A stretch of 64,000 nt of DNA from Echinicola soli (lineage in GTDB: Bacteria > Bacteroidota > Bacteroidia > Cytophagales > Cyclobacteriaceae): the NCBI RefSeq assembly GCF_006575665.1, contig NZ_CP041253.1:5211501-5275500 (forward strand). Reading direction: 5' to 3'. Shown here piece by piece: positions 45,489-56,203 of the stretch. The position numbers and the translations under genes are program-made. The notes below the pieces were generated by a model, which ran no database searches, was not told the origin of the DNA, and saw only the letters and a program-made list of their open reading frames with translations. Within the stretch, counting starts at the first letter, position 1; each line of letters begins with the position of its first letter.

Positions 45489-46586
45489 TTACGAATTAAT
45501 TAATGAGTTAGCAACGGAAGCAGCTCTGCTTTTCCAAGTGTTTCCTCTGGCTGTCCTTTGTACATTTTGGTGAAAAATATCCCTAAAATTATTACTTAAT
45601 ATATGGTAAAAAAACAGCTCCAATTGGTCAGGCTTGTAATCCAATACCCAGCCAATACCTTTCTCCTCTACATAATTTCCGACTGCAGTACCTTTAACGG
45701 CCAAAATAGGTTTTTTATATGAAATATATTCAAATAACTTAACGGGCATAGCAAAATTCCAATATTCAGTTGGCTTCACAAACAAACAACATATATCATT
45801 TTCTTCGTACAATTTAGTGAGCTCTTGTCCATTGGCATGAACCAAATGAATGTTTTCATATACAAAATACTTTTGATATAAATCTTTAAATTTATCATAA
45901 TCTGTCTCCCGAGTACAAAGTGTAAATTGAATCCTTTTATTTTTTAAATTACAAAGGGTCGTTAAAAGCATTTGTAAATTATATAAATCGCCAATCCCAC
46001 CTACATAAAGAATATTAACAGATTTTTTCTTATCAGATCTTTTAATATTTCTTATAGGGGAAATATCACAACCTGGGGGAAGTGATATCTTAGTTAGAGA
46101 TTTTAATTCAGGAATGTACCCCCCCATTTCTGTGGATGGCAAAAACAATACGTCGAGAAGAAACCTATAGAATATCAAATCAATTTTGTAAAATATGTTT
46201 GTTACAACCTTCTTAAAACTGTTGATTTTATAATGTTCAAATTTCCAATGAATATCCCTGTAAAACAGTCCTATAGGTATCTGGTTCCTTTTTAAAAATG
46301 CAAAAAAAGAGAAATCTAAAAAAGGATAAGTAGGTAAGTGATGCGAATCTGTAAGCATTGTAGGCATTGTGGAGCTTTCTGAATACACGAAATCAAACTT
46401 CTCTCCATCTATAATTCTTTGCTTAATCTCTGTAATTTGTTTTTTTCGAGTACTAGAAGTTCCCAGAATTACAACTACCTCAAAGCCATTTGATTCAAAA
46501 GCTTCAATCATTTTGAATGGTCTTATTTGACTTGCTGAATGCCGGGACTTATCTGGCTCAAACGGTAAATGGAAAATTATTTTCAT
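45489..46586 (-). CDS. Glycosyltransferase, GT4-like
   Basis: A 365-residue protein with a GT-B layout. The N-terminus has IRPFKMIEAFESNGFEVVVI and a hydrophobic strand FDFVYSESSTMPTML; the C-terminal half has VNILYVGGIGDLYNLQMLLT and the donor-site stretch FAMPVKLFEYISYKKPILAV. It is divergent from the neighbouring transferases. Its ATG overlaps the polymerase stop by four bases. Assigned to the lipid-linked repeat unit assembly by context; donor sugar unknown. Confidence 0.75.
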   Translation of the reverse strand: MKIIFHLPFEPDKSRHSASQIRPFKMIEAFESNGFEVVVILGTSSTRKKQITEIKQRIIDGEKFDFVYSESSTMPTMLTDSHHLPTYPFLDFSFFAFLKRNQIPIGLFYRDIHWKFEHYKINSFKKVVTNIFYKIDLIFYRFLLDVLFLPSTEMGGYIPELKSLTKISLPPGCDISPIRNIKRSDKKKSVNILYVGGIGDLYNLQMLLTTLCNLKNKRIQFTLCTRETDYDKFKDLYQKYFVYENIHLVHANGQELTKLYEENDICCLFVKPTEYWNFAMPVKLFEYISYKKPILAVKGTAVGNYVEEKGIGWVLDYKPDQLELFFYHILSNNFRDIFHQNVQRTARGNTWKSRAASVANSLINS

Positions 46587-47962
46587 AAAATCTTATTCCT
46601 CAGATTTACTTTTCTAGTCATCTTCTTACTAAAAAAAAACTTAAAATATGAAGCCTGTAAAAAAAGAAAAATTATCACACAAGCTAAGATAAACAACCCG
46701 GAGTTATAAACATATTCATTAAATCCACCGCTCACCCCTCCCTTGTACGAAAAATAAGTTAAAAGTCCTAAGAATACAGGTGTTTTTTTCATCTTAAGAA
46801 AAAAAACATACATGGTCTGAATCAAAAAACCTACATAGGTTGGGGCTAATGCCAATCCTACTATTCCAAAATTAGCATAGGCCTCAGCAATAAAAAGGGT
46901 ATTTAAAACACCTGCGGTACCATTTTCAATTCTACTAGAAAAATATCTTTCCATTAACAATCTTGATGAACGTTCGGAAGGGTTAATCCCAAAAGTTGCC
47001 AAATAATCAGAAAAAGTACTAATCCCTAAAAAATCATAATAATTAGGAAAGGAGTCAAAGGTTAAATATACAGCAGCACTTTGACTAAAAAGAATTCTTC
47101 CTGGAATACCATACCTTAATCCAAATAAAAAATCTAATTCAGTTGTACTCAAAAAAGAATAGAATGTTATTAATAGAATTAAGACCCCTCCTAATCCAAA
47201 TATAAGAACTTTCTTATTCACCTTTCCGACTTCCAAAACTCTAAAAAAAATAAATCCCAGAAAATAAAGAACTATGGGTGCTTTAGAAATATTATAAGTA
47301 ACTATAAGAATTGAAAAGATAAACATTGTGAAAAACCAAACAAAATCAAATCTGGTTTTAGTCATTCTATAATAACTAAATGCAATATAGGAAAGGATCG
47401 GAGTTATAGTAATACCAAAAACATTTCTTACAAAAAAGTTACCCTGAAAGCCTCTTCCTACCTCTTCTCTAGCAACCGCTAAATCAACCGCAGAATTGCC
47501 AGAAAACATATTGAAAAGAGGAATTTCTTTCATCACAAAAAAAGTATATAAAACAGCTGAAATACTAATTACACTTAGAAAATAAAGCGGAAATCTTAAA
47601 AATGAATCTTTACTACTATATAAAGGAATAATTTCCTGTTTAGTATATTTCAGGAAAAGTTCTTTTGGTTTAGCTTTCCAAATAAAGTTAGCTAAAACCA
47701 TACCTGCAGGAAAAAAAATCATGGTATACATTATTGCCCAATATCCAAAGCGTCTTGAAGATTCATCATAAACCTTACCAATTAAATAATGCTCATCGGT
47801 TCCATGAATTACAAATAGAGACGAAATAAAATATTGTAAAACAAGCTCAAAATAAAAAATCCAAGAGATCATATTTAGCTTTAAGGGGGACATTGCCCCT
47901 GATGCTTTTTTAAACAGGAAAAAAGAAAAAGAAAAAACTAGTAAACTTAAAACTAAATGCAC
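46583..47962 (-). CDS. Wzy-like O-antigen/oligosaccharide repeat unit polymerase
   Basis: A 459-residue protein made of about eleven or twelve membrane helices with a large loop between late helices (RYGIPGRILFSQSAAVYLTF onward), the layout of Wzy-type polymerases, which are poorly conserved. The stretch ERYFSSRIENGTAGVLNTLF and EAYANFGIVGLALAPTYVG resembles the oligosaccharide repeat unit polymerase family. It should join lipid-linked repeat units in the periplasm. The gene starts next to the stop of 47963 and is followed by three glycosyltransferase genes. It is very AT-rich, as is common for acquired polymerase genes. Confidence 0.8.
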   Translation of the reverse strand: MHLVLSLLVFSFSFFLFKKASGAMSPLKLNMISWIFYFELVLQYFISSLFVIHGTDEHYLIGKVYDESSRRFGYWAIMYTMIFFPAGMVLANFIWKAKPKELFLKYTKQEIIPLYSSKDSFLRFPLYFLSVISISAVLYTFFVMKEIPLFNMFSGNSAVDLAVAREEVGRGFQGNFFVRNVFGITITPILSYIAFSYYRMTKTRFDFVWFFTMFIFSILIVTYNISKAPIVLYFLGFIFFRVLEVGKVNKKVLIFGLGGVLILLITFYSFLSTTELDFLFGLRYGIPGRILFSQSAAVYLTFDSFPNYYDFLGISTFSDYLATFGINPSERSSRLLMERYFSSRIENGTAGVLNTLFIAEAYANFGIVGLALAPTYVGFLIQTMYVFFLKMKKTPVFLGLLTYFSYKGGVSGGFNEYVYNSGLFILACVIIFLFLQASYFKFFFSKKMTRKVNLRNKIL

Positions 47963-49399
47963 CTACTTATCCTTAATTGGATTATTATTATCAAATACAG
48001 TAACAATTATCTTCAAATTATTTCCGGTAAATGGAATAGAGATTTTATTGGTTACCAAATTATCTTGACCATCTAATACAGATATTTCATCGCCAGTATT
48101 TAGTGTGAAATTTTCTAAAACAAAATCCTCAATCTTATCTAATTCAACATCTTTAATTATAATAGATTTTATTTCAGTAGCCACAAAGTTGATATATATA
48201 ATTTCCTTTTCCTTTCTCACGTAAATTTTGGGGGGAAGTACCTTAATATCAGAAGATCTTAATTCATTCGAATAATAAGATTCAGGTATCGTTTGTAATT
48301 CGTCCCAGCGAGGTTTTAAATCAATGATATTAAAATCTTCAAATTTAGAAACAATGAATTCCATCCATTCTTTGGCACGGTCAGAGGATATACCAGCTGC
48401 ATAAAAGGATGGAATTCTCCCAAATAAATTAAATGCTGTAAACTGATCAAAATGATAGTCCTCCCCATCCTTCTTTGTATTCCATGGACGGTCTTCATCA
48501 AAGGATTTTTCTAACCATAGCCCAACCTTTTTTAATGTTGAAAGCCATTCTTGGTATCCCCAAATCTGGACAAGTTGGTATAAAATTATCGTTGAAAGAC
48601 CTGCATAATTTGAGTCTCCAACCCCAATTGCATATTGATTCAAAGGGAAAAAACCATCATCCTTTACTAAACTCAAAGCAGCGTTAATTTCGTCTAGTGC
48701 AGATGCTTTAACCTCTTCATTTAAATAAAACTTACTATTTCTATCCAAATATAACTTGGATAAAACTAGTCCCATCTGTAAATTTTGATTAGGATTAATT
48801 TCAGAACTTCTTTTATTAAACAATTTAGCACTATAAGGATAAATATTGAAATCACTAACATTAACTTTCTTATTTCTTTCCATCCAGATAGTTGTTTGCT
48901 TATCTATTATATCCAATACAAAACTTTCATTTGTAAAGGTATATGCATCAAGCAAAAGTCTCATATTTCTCGCAAATGTCTCTCTATACCAATGACCTTC
49001 CTTTACTTCTCTACTTGTTAATATAACCTGATCAACTTTATATTCTTGTTCAACAAAACGAAGAGCCTCACTAAAAATTCTTAACACCTTTGAATTTTCA
49101 GTATAAAATGCATACCTTCCCCAACTAGAAAAGAAATAACCCCAATATTTTTCTTTTTCAAATATTTTGTTAAACAATTTCTTTTTTGACAAATTGCTCA
49201 ATGAATCCCATTCTCTATAAATTTTCCTAACGCTACCTGGTAACTCCTCAACCTTTAACAATATATAATTATCGTTTCTTTCATTTGACGACCCATTGAC
49301 AAAATTATCAAGACCAATTAATTCCATAGTTGAACATCTACCTTTGCTTTCGCCCAACGATAGAAGTAAAAATATTAGCAATATCTTTAGTAAATTCAT
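47963..49399 (-). CDS. Secreted protein of unknown function within EPS locus, probable (alpha/alpha) toroid
   Basis: A 478-residue protein with a signal peptide (MNLLKILLIFLLLSLGESKG). The middle (about 80-350) is helical with repeated aromatic-rich helices, such as YWGYFFSSWGRYAFYTENSK, SREVKEGHWYRETFARNMRL and DSNYAGLSTIILYQLVQIWG, which recall the toroid of polysaccharide lyases and some hydrolases. The C-terminal 100 residues are beta-rich. No catalytic motif was recognised. It sits between wzx and wzy, four bases after wzx, a place where enzymes that modify or cut the nascent polymer are sometimes found. Function not assigned. Confidence 0.7.
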   Translation of the reverse strand: MNLLKILLIFLLLSLGESKGRCSTMELIGLDNFVNGSSNERNDNYILLKVEELPGSVRKIYREWDSLSNLSKKKLFNKIFEKEKYWGYFFSSWGRYAFYTENSKVLRIFSEALRFVEQEYKVDQVILTSREVKEGHWYRETFARNMRLLLDAYTFTNESFVLDIIDKQTTIWMERNKKVNVSDFNIYPYSAKLFNKRSSEINPNQNLQMGLVLSKLYLDRNSKFYLNEEVKASALDEINAALSLVKDDGFFPLNQYAIGVGDSNYAGLSTIILYQLVQIWGYQEWLSTLKKVGLWLEKSFDEDRPWNTKKDGEDYHFDQFTAFNLFGRIPSFYAAGISSDRAKEWMEFIVSKFEDFNIIDLKPRWDELQTIPESYYSNELRSSDIKVLPPKIYVRKEKEIIYINFVATEIKSIIIKDVELDKIEDFVLENFTLNTGDEISVLDGQDNLVTNKISIPFTGNNLKIIVTVFDNNNPIKDK

Positions 49400-49403
49400 A
49401 ACA

Positions 49404-50672
49404 CTATACTTTTCTCACTTTAAAAATTCCTGCAAAACACGCCCCCAATATTAGGTGTACAATGTAGTAACAAACATATGTAATCGATATATTAACTATC
49501 ACCCCACTATGGTCTTCCGCTAAATAAAAGCTCAAAAAAACACTACAAGCAAGACCGATCATTGTCAATAGATTCCATATTTGCTTTTCAGCAACATAAA
49601 TCATAAAGCTCAATGGGTTTGCAATAAACCTTAGACACAGGGCAGGAAGTAATATTTTGGCATAATCACCCGCAATTTGCCAATCTTTACCAAACACCCA
49701 TACAAATAAATCATCGATTACTAAAAATAGAAATATTGAAGGAATTATAGAAATAGATAGCAACCACTTAAATGTTTTAATAAAAATTAATTTCGCTTGC
49801 CCTGTTTCCCTATAAGCTTTAGAGGCCTCTTCTTTAAAGACATCCAAAACCGAAGTAGAAATTAATGTAACAGGTGCTTGTAAAACTTTATGTGTCAAAT
49901 AATAAAAACCAGCATAAGAGGCTGAAAAAAAAGTAGTAAATAAAATATTGGGTGCCTGTACAGCTCCAACATTCAAAATTGTTGTAGGTACGTCAAATTT
50001 AGGAAAGTTAATATAACGGCTAGCTAACTTTGAAAGTTGATTAAATTCCAATCTGTGAAAATAATTACTGTCCTCTTTTACAGTTTTCTTAGCCAAAGAT
50101 ACTAATGTAACCATTTGCCCTAACAGCGTACCAAATAAAAGCCCTATGCCTCCAACCTTCAATAACCCTAATGGTAATTGCCCCAATCCAGTGAAAGAAC
50201 TTTGCATTACCCTGTTTTTGGCTAACCTTTTAAAGTCCTTTTTTCTATTAAACCAATAATTCAGACTTTGATATAAACCAGCTACAAAAATACTAACAGG
50301 TAATAAGTACAACCAATTACTGATTCCCGTGTTACCCAATAAAACGGAAATCTCCATGCCCCATATAAGGATAATAAGCAACACCGTTAAACTTATCAAG
50401 CAAGATATCAAAGATGATAATTTGACTATCTCAGCAGCATCTTCTTCTTTTTCTGGCAACATAATAGCCAATTCATACCTACCTGTAGCAATTACAGATA
50501 GTATCGAAGCTATTCCTGAGTATAATGCAAATAATCCAAAATCATCAGGAGAATATATTCTAGTTAAAACTGGGCTTAACGCAATTGGAATCGCTTGTGC
50601 TATGCTAGTACCTGTCATCAATGTAACTACATTTTTGACAAACTCACTTCTCCTAAAAAAAGAACTTATCAT
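49404..50672 (-). CDS. Wzx-type oligosaccharide flippase
   Basis: A 422-residue membrane protein with about twelve helices. The start, with SEFVKNVVTLMTGTSIAQAI followed by SPVLTRIYSPDDFGLFALY, is a clear mark of the polysaccharide transporter (MOP/PST) family. It should move undecaprenyl-linked repeat units across the inner membrane for Wzy to polymerise. It follows the WlbA gene by 45 bases and precedes the unknown secreted protein by four. Confidence 0.92.
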   Translation of the reverse strand: MISSFFRRSEFVKNVVTLMTGTSIAQAIPIALSPVLTRIYSPDDFGLFALYSGIASILSVIATGRYELAIMLPEKEEDAAEIVKLSSLISCLISLTVLLIILIWGMEISVLLGNTGISNWLYLLPVSIFVAGLYQSLNYWFNRKKDFKRLAKNRVMQSSFTGLGQLPLGLLKVGGIGLLFGTLLGQMVTLVSLAKKTVKEDSNYFHRLEFNQLSKLASRYINFPKFDVPTTILNVGAVQAPNILFTTFFSASYAGFYYLTHKVLQAPVTLISTSVLDVFKEEASKAYRETGQAKLIFIKTFKWLLSISIIPSIFLFLVIDDLFVWVFGKDWQIAGDYAKILLPALCLRFIANPLSFMIYVAEKQIWNLLTMIGLACSVFLSFYLAEDHSGVIVNISITYVCYYIVHLILGACFAGIFKVRKV

Positions 50673-50717
50673 AGAAATGAAGTGAGTAAATGATTAAGTT
50701 TACTCACTTTTCATTTT

Positions 50718-51683
50718 TTATACGCTGAACGGATGATTAACAAGCTTAGCTTTAGCTAATGGATGAAATTCTCCTCTCAAACCAATGGGCTCCATATGCC
50801 TAATATCATGAACAATCTGAATAGAGTTTCTTGCTTCATCCAAACCAAACCCTTCTCCATCCAAAATATGCTGGTAACTGTGCGTATGTAATTCTGTAAA
50901 TCCATCACTAAATTCTATTTCTTCCCCCTCCATAGTTAAAGAACGATAAGTTCTCCCCCCTCTTTCTTTTACAGCTTTTGGTAGTGTATCAGCATTTATG
51001 CTCAAGAACCACCGTACCCGTGCCTTCTCCAGTTCAAAATATCCAGCGGCCCTATCGTGTGTATGAATATGAACCACACTCTCTTTTACATCACCGAAGA
51101 TCCAAGTCAACATATCATAAAAGTGTACCCCGATATTGGTAGCTATTCCGCCCGATTTGGTAACATCCCCTTTCCAAGAGGTATAATACCAATGACCCCT
51201 GGATGTAATATAAGCCAAATCAATATCATAAACTTTATCCTTGGGCCCATTTTGAATTTTTTCTTTCAAAGCAATTATAGACGGATGCAAACGTAGCTGA
51301 AGAATATTAAAAACCTTGGTTCCGTGTTCCTGTTCTACCTCTTTCAAAGCATCAATATTCCAAGGATTTAGCACGAGAGGCTTTTCGCATATCACATTTG
51401 CTCCTACTCTTAAACCAAACCTAATATGTGAATCGTGCAAATAATTTGGGGAACAAACACTCATATAATTTATTTTATCTGCACCACGCTTCAATTTTTC
51501 CACATGTCTGTCAAAGCGTTCAAATTCCGTAAAAAAATCTGCATTAGGAAAATGGCTGTCGATTATTCCAACACTGTCAAATTTATCATAAGCCGCCAAA
51601 AGCTGATTATTAGTATCTTTTATGGCTTTCATATGCCTAGGAGCAATATATCCAGCAGCCCCAATTAATGCAAAGTTTTTCAT
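50718..51683 (-). CDS. wlbA: WlbA-like UDP-GlcNAc-uronate 3-dehydrogenase (Gfo/Idh/MocA)
   Basis: A 321-residue NAD-dependent oxidoreductase. The N-terminus FALIGAAGYIAPRHMKAIKD is the Rossmann motif peculiar to WlbA/WbpB proteins, and CEKPLVLNPWNID is the Gfo/Idh/MocA active-site region; a Lys in EKP is expected to act in catalysis. It oxidises C3 of UDP-N-acetyl-glucosaminuronic acid to the 3-keto sugar, the substrate of the aminotransferase encoded upstream. It follows wlbB by eight bases, and all four genes of the pathway are adjacent. Confidence 0.9.
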   Translation of the reverse strand: MKNFALIGAAGYIAPRHMKAIKDTNNQLLAAYDKFDSVGIIDSHFPNADFFTEFERFDRHVEKLKRGADKINYMSVCSPNYLHDSHIRFGLRVGANVICEKPLVLNPWNIDALKEVEQEHGTKVFNILQLRLHPSIIALKEKIQNGPKDKVYDIDLAYITSRGHWYYTSWKGDVTKSGGIATNIGVHFYDMLTWIFGDVKESVVHIHTHDRAAGYFELEKARVRWFLSINADTLPKAVKERGGRTYRSLTMEGEEIEFSDGFTELHTHSYQHILDGEGFGLDEARNSIQIVHDIRHMEPIGLRGEFHPLAKAKLVNHPFSV

Positions 51684-51691
51684 TACGATGT

Positions 51692-52270
51692 CTATTTTAA
51701 TTTTATAACTTTATTATTTTCCAGTACATATATGTCACCACTTTCCTTACATACAGCTCTACCCAATTCATCAAATACCAAACGATGGCCAAACTCACTC
51801 ATCCAGCCAATCCGTTTTGATGGATTTCCAACAACTAAGGCATAAGCAGGAACATTTTTAGTAACTACAGCACCAGCTCCTATAAACGCATACGCCCCTA
51901 TATCATGTCCGCAAACAATTGTGGCATTCGCACCTATAGTCGCTCCCCTTCCCACATGGGTCTTGGCATACTCGCTTTTTCGATTGACTGCTGATCGTGG
52001 ATTAATTACATTCGTAAAAACCATAGATGGTCCTAGGAACACATCATCGTCACAGGTTACTCCTGTATAAATTGAAACATTATTTTGAACCTTGACATTT
52101 TTCCCCAATGTAACTTCCGGACTGACCACTACATTTTGGCCAATATTACATTTCTCTCCAATTTTACAATTGGACATCATATGTGAAAAATGCCAAATTT
52201 TGGTTCCTTTACCAATAATGCAACCTTCATCTACTACAGCTGTTTCATGAGCAAAAAATTCGTTCTCCAT
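51692..52270 (-). CDS. wlbB: WlbB-like N-acetyltransferase, left-handed beta-helix
   Basis: A 192-residue protein built from hexapeptide repeats, seen as the series of I/V-G-x-x-x-x steps from [20 protein letters not shown] to [20 protein letters not shown]. It matches WlbB/WbpD, which acetylates the 3-amino group to give UDP-2,3-diacetamido-2,3-dideoxy-glucuronic acid, using acetyl-CoA. The His in WHFSHM is the expected catalytic base region. Stop and start of the preceding aminotransferase gene and this one overlap as TAATG. Confidence 0.9.
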   Translation of the reverse strand: MENEFFAHETAVVDEGCIIGKGTKIWHFSHMMSNCKIGEKCNIGQNVVVSPEVTLGKNVKVQNNVSIYTGVTCDDDVFLGPSMVFTNVINPRSAVNRKSEYAKTHVGRGATIGANATIVCGHDIGAYAFIGAGAVVTKNVPAYALVVGNPSKRIGWMSEFGHRLVFDELGRAVCKESGDIYVLENNKVIKLK

Positions 52271-53394
52271 TAGAAATAATTTTTGATGGTTTCAATAATA
52301 AATTTTTGGTCCTCATCTACCATTTCAGTATGAATTGGCAAAGAAAGCACCTTCTTACAAAGTGATTCCGCAACAGGAAAATCACCTTCAACATATCCAT
52401 AATTCCTGTAAGCATTTTGTAGATGCACTGGTACTGGATAATACACCATAGAGGGTACTCCTTTTTCGCTCAGATAGTTTTTCAAATCATCTCTATCAGC
52501 TCCTTCTATTTTCAGTGTATATTGATGAAAAACATGTGTCGAATTTTGAACACGACTTGGCGATATGATATTAGTATGCCCTTCGAAGGCTGTATCATAT
52601 TTTCGCGCAACTTCATTTCTTGCAGAAGAATACTCATCCAAATACTTTAGTTTCACCCGTAAAATAGCAGCTTGAAGCGTATCCAGTCGAGAATTCACGC
52701 CAATACTATCATGGTAATACTTTTGTTTTTGTCCATGATTAGCAATCATACGAAGTTTCTGGGCCAATAGGTCGTCATTGGTAAAAATAGCTCCTCCATC
52801 CCCAAAACATCCCAAATTTTTTGATGGGAAAAATGAAGTAATGCCAATATCTCCCATTGTTCCAGCCATCCTTTTTGATTTGTTCTTGAAAGTATATTCT
52901 GCACCTATTGCTTGTGCAGTATCTTCAATAACTTTTAAATTATATTCCCTAGCTACTTCCAAAATTGTGTCCATATTTGAGCATTGACCAAATAAATGAA
53001 CCGGAATTATTGCTACAGTTTTATGACTTATCTTTGCATTCAACTGGTCTATATCCATTTGAAAGGTATCATTGGTTACATCTATAAATACAGGTTTTAA
53101 TTTTAAAAGTGCTATAACCTCAACCGTAGCAATATAAGTAAATGCTGGAACAATTACTTCATCTCCTGGCTGAAAGTCAAAAGTCATCATAGCTATCTGA
53201 AGAGCATCTGTTCCATTTCCACAAGTAATAGTATATTTCACCTTATTATAATCTGCCAATTCACTTGCAAATGCCTTAACTTGTGGACCATTGATAAACG
53301 CTGAATTATCTATTACTTCCTGAATTCCAGCATTAACTTCACCTTTGATCTTTTCATACTGAGTCTTAAGATCAACCATCTGTATTTTTGCCAT
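52270..53394 (-). CDS. wlbC: WlbC/WbpE-like PLP aminotransferase (DegT/DnrJ/EryC1)
   Basis: The frame runs to an ATG at 53415 that would overlap wbpA by 17 bases, but family proteins start like [20 protein letters not shown], so the Met at 53394 is preferred (374 residues). The PLP lysine lies in [15 protein letters not shown]; the phosphate-binding [11 protein letters not shown] and [11 protein letters not shown] are also present. It converts the 3-keto sugar nucleotide to UDP-3-amino-GlcNAc-uronic acid with glutamate as the likely amino donor. Located between wbpA and wlbB. Confidence 0.9.
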   Translation of the reverse strand: MAKIQMVDLKTQYEKIKGEVNAGIQEVIDNSAFINGPQVKAFASELADYNKVKYTITCGNGTDALQIAMMTFDFQPGDEVIVPAFTYIATVEVIALLKLKPVFIDVTNDTFQMDIDQLNAKISHKTVAIIPVHLFGQCSNMDTILEVAREYNLKVIEDTAQAIGAEYTFKNKSKRMAGTMGDIGITSFFPSKNLGCFGDGGAIFTNDDLLAQKLRMIANHGQKQKYYHDSIGVNSRLDTLQAAILRVKLKYLDEYSSARNEVARKYDTAFEGHTNIISPSRVQNSTHVFHQYTLKIEGADRDDLKNYLSEKGVPSMVYYPVPVHLQNAYRNYGYVEGDFPVAESLCKKVLSLPIHTEMVDEDQKFIIETIKNYF

Positions 53395-53398
53395 AACC

Positions 53399-54718
53399 CT
53401 ATAATCTTCCATCAACTAATTCCTTGGCATAAAAAGCTTTGGTATCATAAAGCACCGTATGGCCATTTGTTTTAATACCTTCCAAGTCCATATCACAAAA
53501 TTCTTTATGTCCAACCGCTAAGATAAGAGCATCATATTTTGATAGATCTTCTCTGTTCTTAAGTCCTAGACCATACTCTTCCTGTACTTCTTCTTTTGAG
53601 GCCCATGGATCATAGACATCAACCTCCAGTCCAAATTGATTCAATTCCCTATAGATATCTATAACGCGCGTATTTCGTATATCAGGACAGTTCTCCTTAA
53701 AAGTAAATCCCATAATCAAAGCTTTACTGCCTTTTATAGTTTTTCCTTTTTGAATCATGAGTTTAACCACTTTATTGGCCACAAACATGCCCATATTGTC
53801 ATTTACTCTTCTACCTGAAAGAATTACCGCGGGGTGATACCCAACTTGCTCTGCCTTATGTGCCAAATAATACGGGTCTACACCTATGCAGTGTCCTCCA
53901 ACCAAGCCTGGCTTATATTTCAAAAAGTTCCACTTAGTTCCGGCAGCTTCCAATACTTCACTAGTATCAATACCCAAACGATCAAAAATCAACGCTAATT
54001 CATTAACAAAAGAAATATTTACATCCCTTTGTGCATTTTCTATCGCTTTTGAAGCTTCTGCTACTTTGATACTAGAAGCCTTAAAGGTCCCTACTTCAAT
54101 AATGGAAGCATAAAGGTTATTCACAAAATCTGCTACCTCCGGCGTAGAACCTGAAGTTACCTTTTTGATCTTTGTCAGAGTATTCACCTTATCACCAGGA
54201 TTAATTCTTTCCGGAGAATAGCCACAATAGAAATCCTGGTTAAATTTTAAACCTGATTCTCTTTCTAAAATTGGAACACAGTCTTCTTCCGTACACCCAG
54301 GATAAGTAGTGGATTCATAAATCACCACGTCTCCTTTCTTTAATATTTTACTAAGCATTGTACTTGCCGCAATTAAAGGAGCTAAATCCGGTGACTTATG
54401 CTCATTAATCGGTGTAGGAACCGTTACGATATAAATATTACAGGATGAAATGGCAGTAATAGCATTAGTTGGTAAAAAACCCTTTTCCCTTTCCTCTAAC
54501 TTTAAAGGAGAGTCAGTCAAGCTTTTCTTTAATTTATAGTCCTCTACCTCGAGGGTTATATCGTGACCATCTTCCAATTCCTTAATTCTTTTATTGGAGA
54601 TATCATAACCTACAGTTGGGTATTTTTTTGCTAGTTCCACAGCAAGTGGTAAGCCTACATATCCTAAACCAATTACTGCAATTTTCGATTGATTCAGGGG
54701 TATAAGTTGTGATGCCAT
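53399..54718 (-). CDS. wbpA: UDP-N-acetylglucosamine 6-dehydrogenase (WbpA-like)
   Basis: A 439-residue nucleotide sugar dehydrogenase. The NAD-binding start is [20 protein letters not shown]; the catalytic Cys is 277 in [19 protein letters not shown]; the C-terminal UDP-binding domain has [17 protein letters not shown]. It makes UDP-GlcNAc-uronic acid by two-step oxidation of C6. It starts the four-gene pathway ending with wlbA. A paralogue of the same length and Cys position is at 60555-61874; the two differ strongly at the N-terminal 100 residues and are not recent duplicates. Confidence 0.9.
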   Translation of the reverse strand: MASQLIPLNQSKIAVIGLGYVGLPLAVELAKKYPTVGYDISNKRIKELEDGHDITLEVEDYKLKKSLTDSPLKLEEREKGFLPTNAITAISSCNIYIVTVPTPINEHKSPDLAPLIAASTMLSKILKKGDVVIYESTTYPGCTEEDCVPILERESGLKFNQDFYCGYSPERINPGDKVNTLTKIKKVTSGSTPEVADFVNNLYASIIEVGTFKASSIKVAEASKAIENAQRDVNISFVNELALIFDRLGIDTSEVLEAAGTKWNFLKYKPGLVGGHCIGVDPYYLAHKAEQVGYHPAVILSGRRVNDNMGMFVANKVVKLMIQKGKTIKGSKALIMGFTFKENCPDIRNTRVIDIYRELNQFGLEVDVYDPWASKEEVQEEYGLGLKNREDLSKYDALILAVGHKEFCDMDLEGIKTNGHTVLYDTKAFYAKELVDGRL

Positions 54719-54896
54719 GTATTTTATAATTAATTGCTGAATTTATTTATTACCGAGTACTAAAGGTATCTTCATTATATAATTTGCATATATGAAGACT
54801 TTAATTTTCTAAGGTTTATCCATTAATTAGTAGATATGAAGGATCATTTTATTAAAATTCTATATGAGATTTCCTAGACTATTTTCAATTACATTT

Positions 54897-56039
54897 TTAT
54901 TGGTGTATATCCATAAAGCTCGTCGATTCATTCATTTTTTTTCTAATATTAGTTAAGAATTCTCCAACGAAGACTAATCCAATGGCAACAACTACACCTA
55001 GAATGGTAAACATCACCAAAATAAGGGATCGATTAGGAGCAGACTTTTCAGCGGGAACTGTAACCGGTTGTATGACAGAAAACACAGGAGTATCCTTGCT
55101 GACTTGTAATTTAGCCTGCTCCAATTGTTTAGCCAACTCTGAATAAACAGAAAAAGCCAAATTAAACTCTGCTTCCAATTTCTCCAATTGGTTTAAAGCT
55201 ACAGAACTGGAAATATTTTGGTTACGGTCACGAAATCTTGCCAATTTTGTTTGAGTTTCTTCAAATTCCTTTTTCCTTTCAAGGAATCGCTCTTTTGTAA
55301 ACTTTAACTGCTCCTTCGCATTTTTGATTTTAAAAGCAATCACTTCTTTTTGAAGTAATCCTTCTGCATATTTTGCTAATTGAGCCGCTGCCTTTGCCTC
55401 TAGTAAAATTGTGGACAATTCCACAAACCCCTCCTTATCATTAAAAGAAATGTTGATCTGATTAGACAATCTTTTAAAATGGGCCAGTTCATTATGGGTA
55501 ATTGTAATAATGTCTTCAGCTCCACCCTCACGTTTAATTTCTTTATGTTGTTCTCCCTTAACATCCTTCATAATTTCCCCCAATAACCCAATTGTATACT
55601 TTTTAACATCCCCTAATACTCCCGGGGAATAATGCTTCTCGTAATACTCCTGATAAGTAACTTTTTTATCAAACCCTTCAAATGTAAGAGGAGCTTTTAA
55701 CATCTCCAGTTTAAAAGGAATACTATTAACAATTTTTGGATAAAGGGTTGGAGGAATTTCTGATCCTCCTATAGTGCCGCCATAATTAATTCCTGCCAAA
55801 GATGCAAGACCGGAGAGATTTCCTCCCGCTTTTCCTCCTTCTGAAGTAGTCGGTAGATAAGTCGCAGTAGCCCTATATTCATTTGGACTTAATAAGGCCA
55901 CTAATAAGCCCAGTATTATAAAAAGTCCAACAGTTCTTAATACCAACTTGCGCTTATTCCATACCGTCTTGGCTAAAGCAAGAAGGTCAATTTCATCATC
56001 GATGTTTAGAGATGTATTTTTATTTGAATCGTTGTTCAT
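54897..56039 (-). CDS. Wzz-type polysaccharide chain length determinant
   Basis: A 380-residue inner membrane protein with one helix near each end (about 35-52 and 340-360) and a long periplasmic coiled coil between (about 215-300, KEQLKFTKERFLERKKEFEE). The N-terminal Wzz motif with PNEYRATATYLP and the end motif APNRSLILVMFTILG fit polysaccharide co-polymerases. It lacks a tyrosine kinase domain, so it is the PCP1/PCP2a type. It likely contacts the Wza-like protein encoded 164 bases upstream and controls chain length. Confidence 0.88.
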   Translation of the reverse strand: MNNDSNKNTSLNIDDEIDLLALAKTVWNKRKLVLRTVGLFIILGLLVALLSPNEYRATATYLPTTSEGGKAGGNLSGLASLAGINYGGTIGGSEIPPTLYPKIVNSIPFKLEMLKAPLTFEGFDKKVTYQEYYEKHYSPGVLGDVKKYTIGLLGEIMKDVKGEQHKEIKREGGAEDIITITHNELAHFKRLSNQINISFNDKEGFVELSTILLEAKAAAQLAKYAEGLLQKEVIAFKIKNAKEQLKFTKERFLERKKEFEETQTKLARFRDRNQNISSSVALNQLEKLEAEFNLAFSVYSELAKQLEQAKLQVSKDTPVFSVIQPVTVPAEKSAPNRSLILVMFTILGVVVAIGLVFVGEFLTNIRKKMNESTSFMDIHQ

Positions 56040-56203
56040 GGTTAATTCGAAAGTGGTATTTTGCTACTCAAATAATGGTCGTTAAATATTTTAGTATTAG
56101 GCGTGCCTGTGAAACCGAATAGGTTAGCAATAAATCGAGATTGCTTCACCGTCCTTTCTCGGATTCGTGCCAAGGGCATCCATTACGAGTCAATGAAGGA
56201 TTC

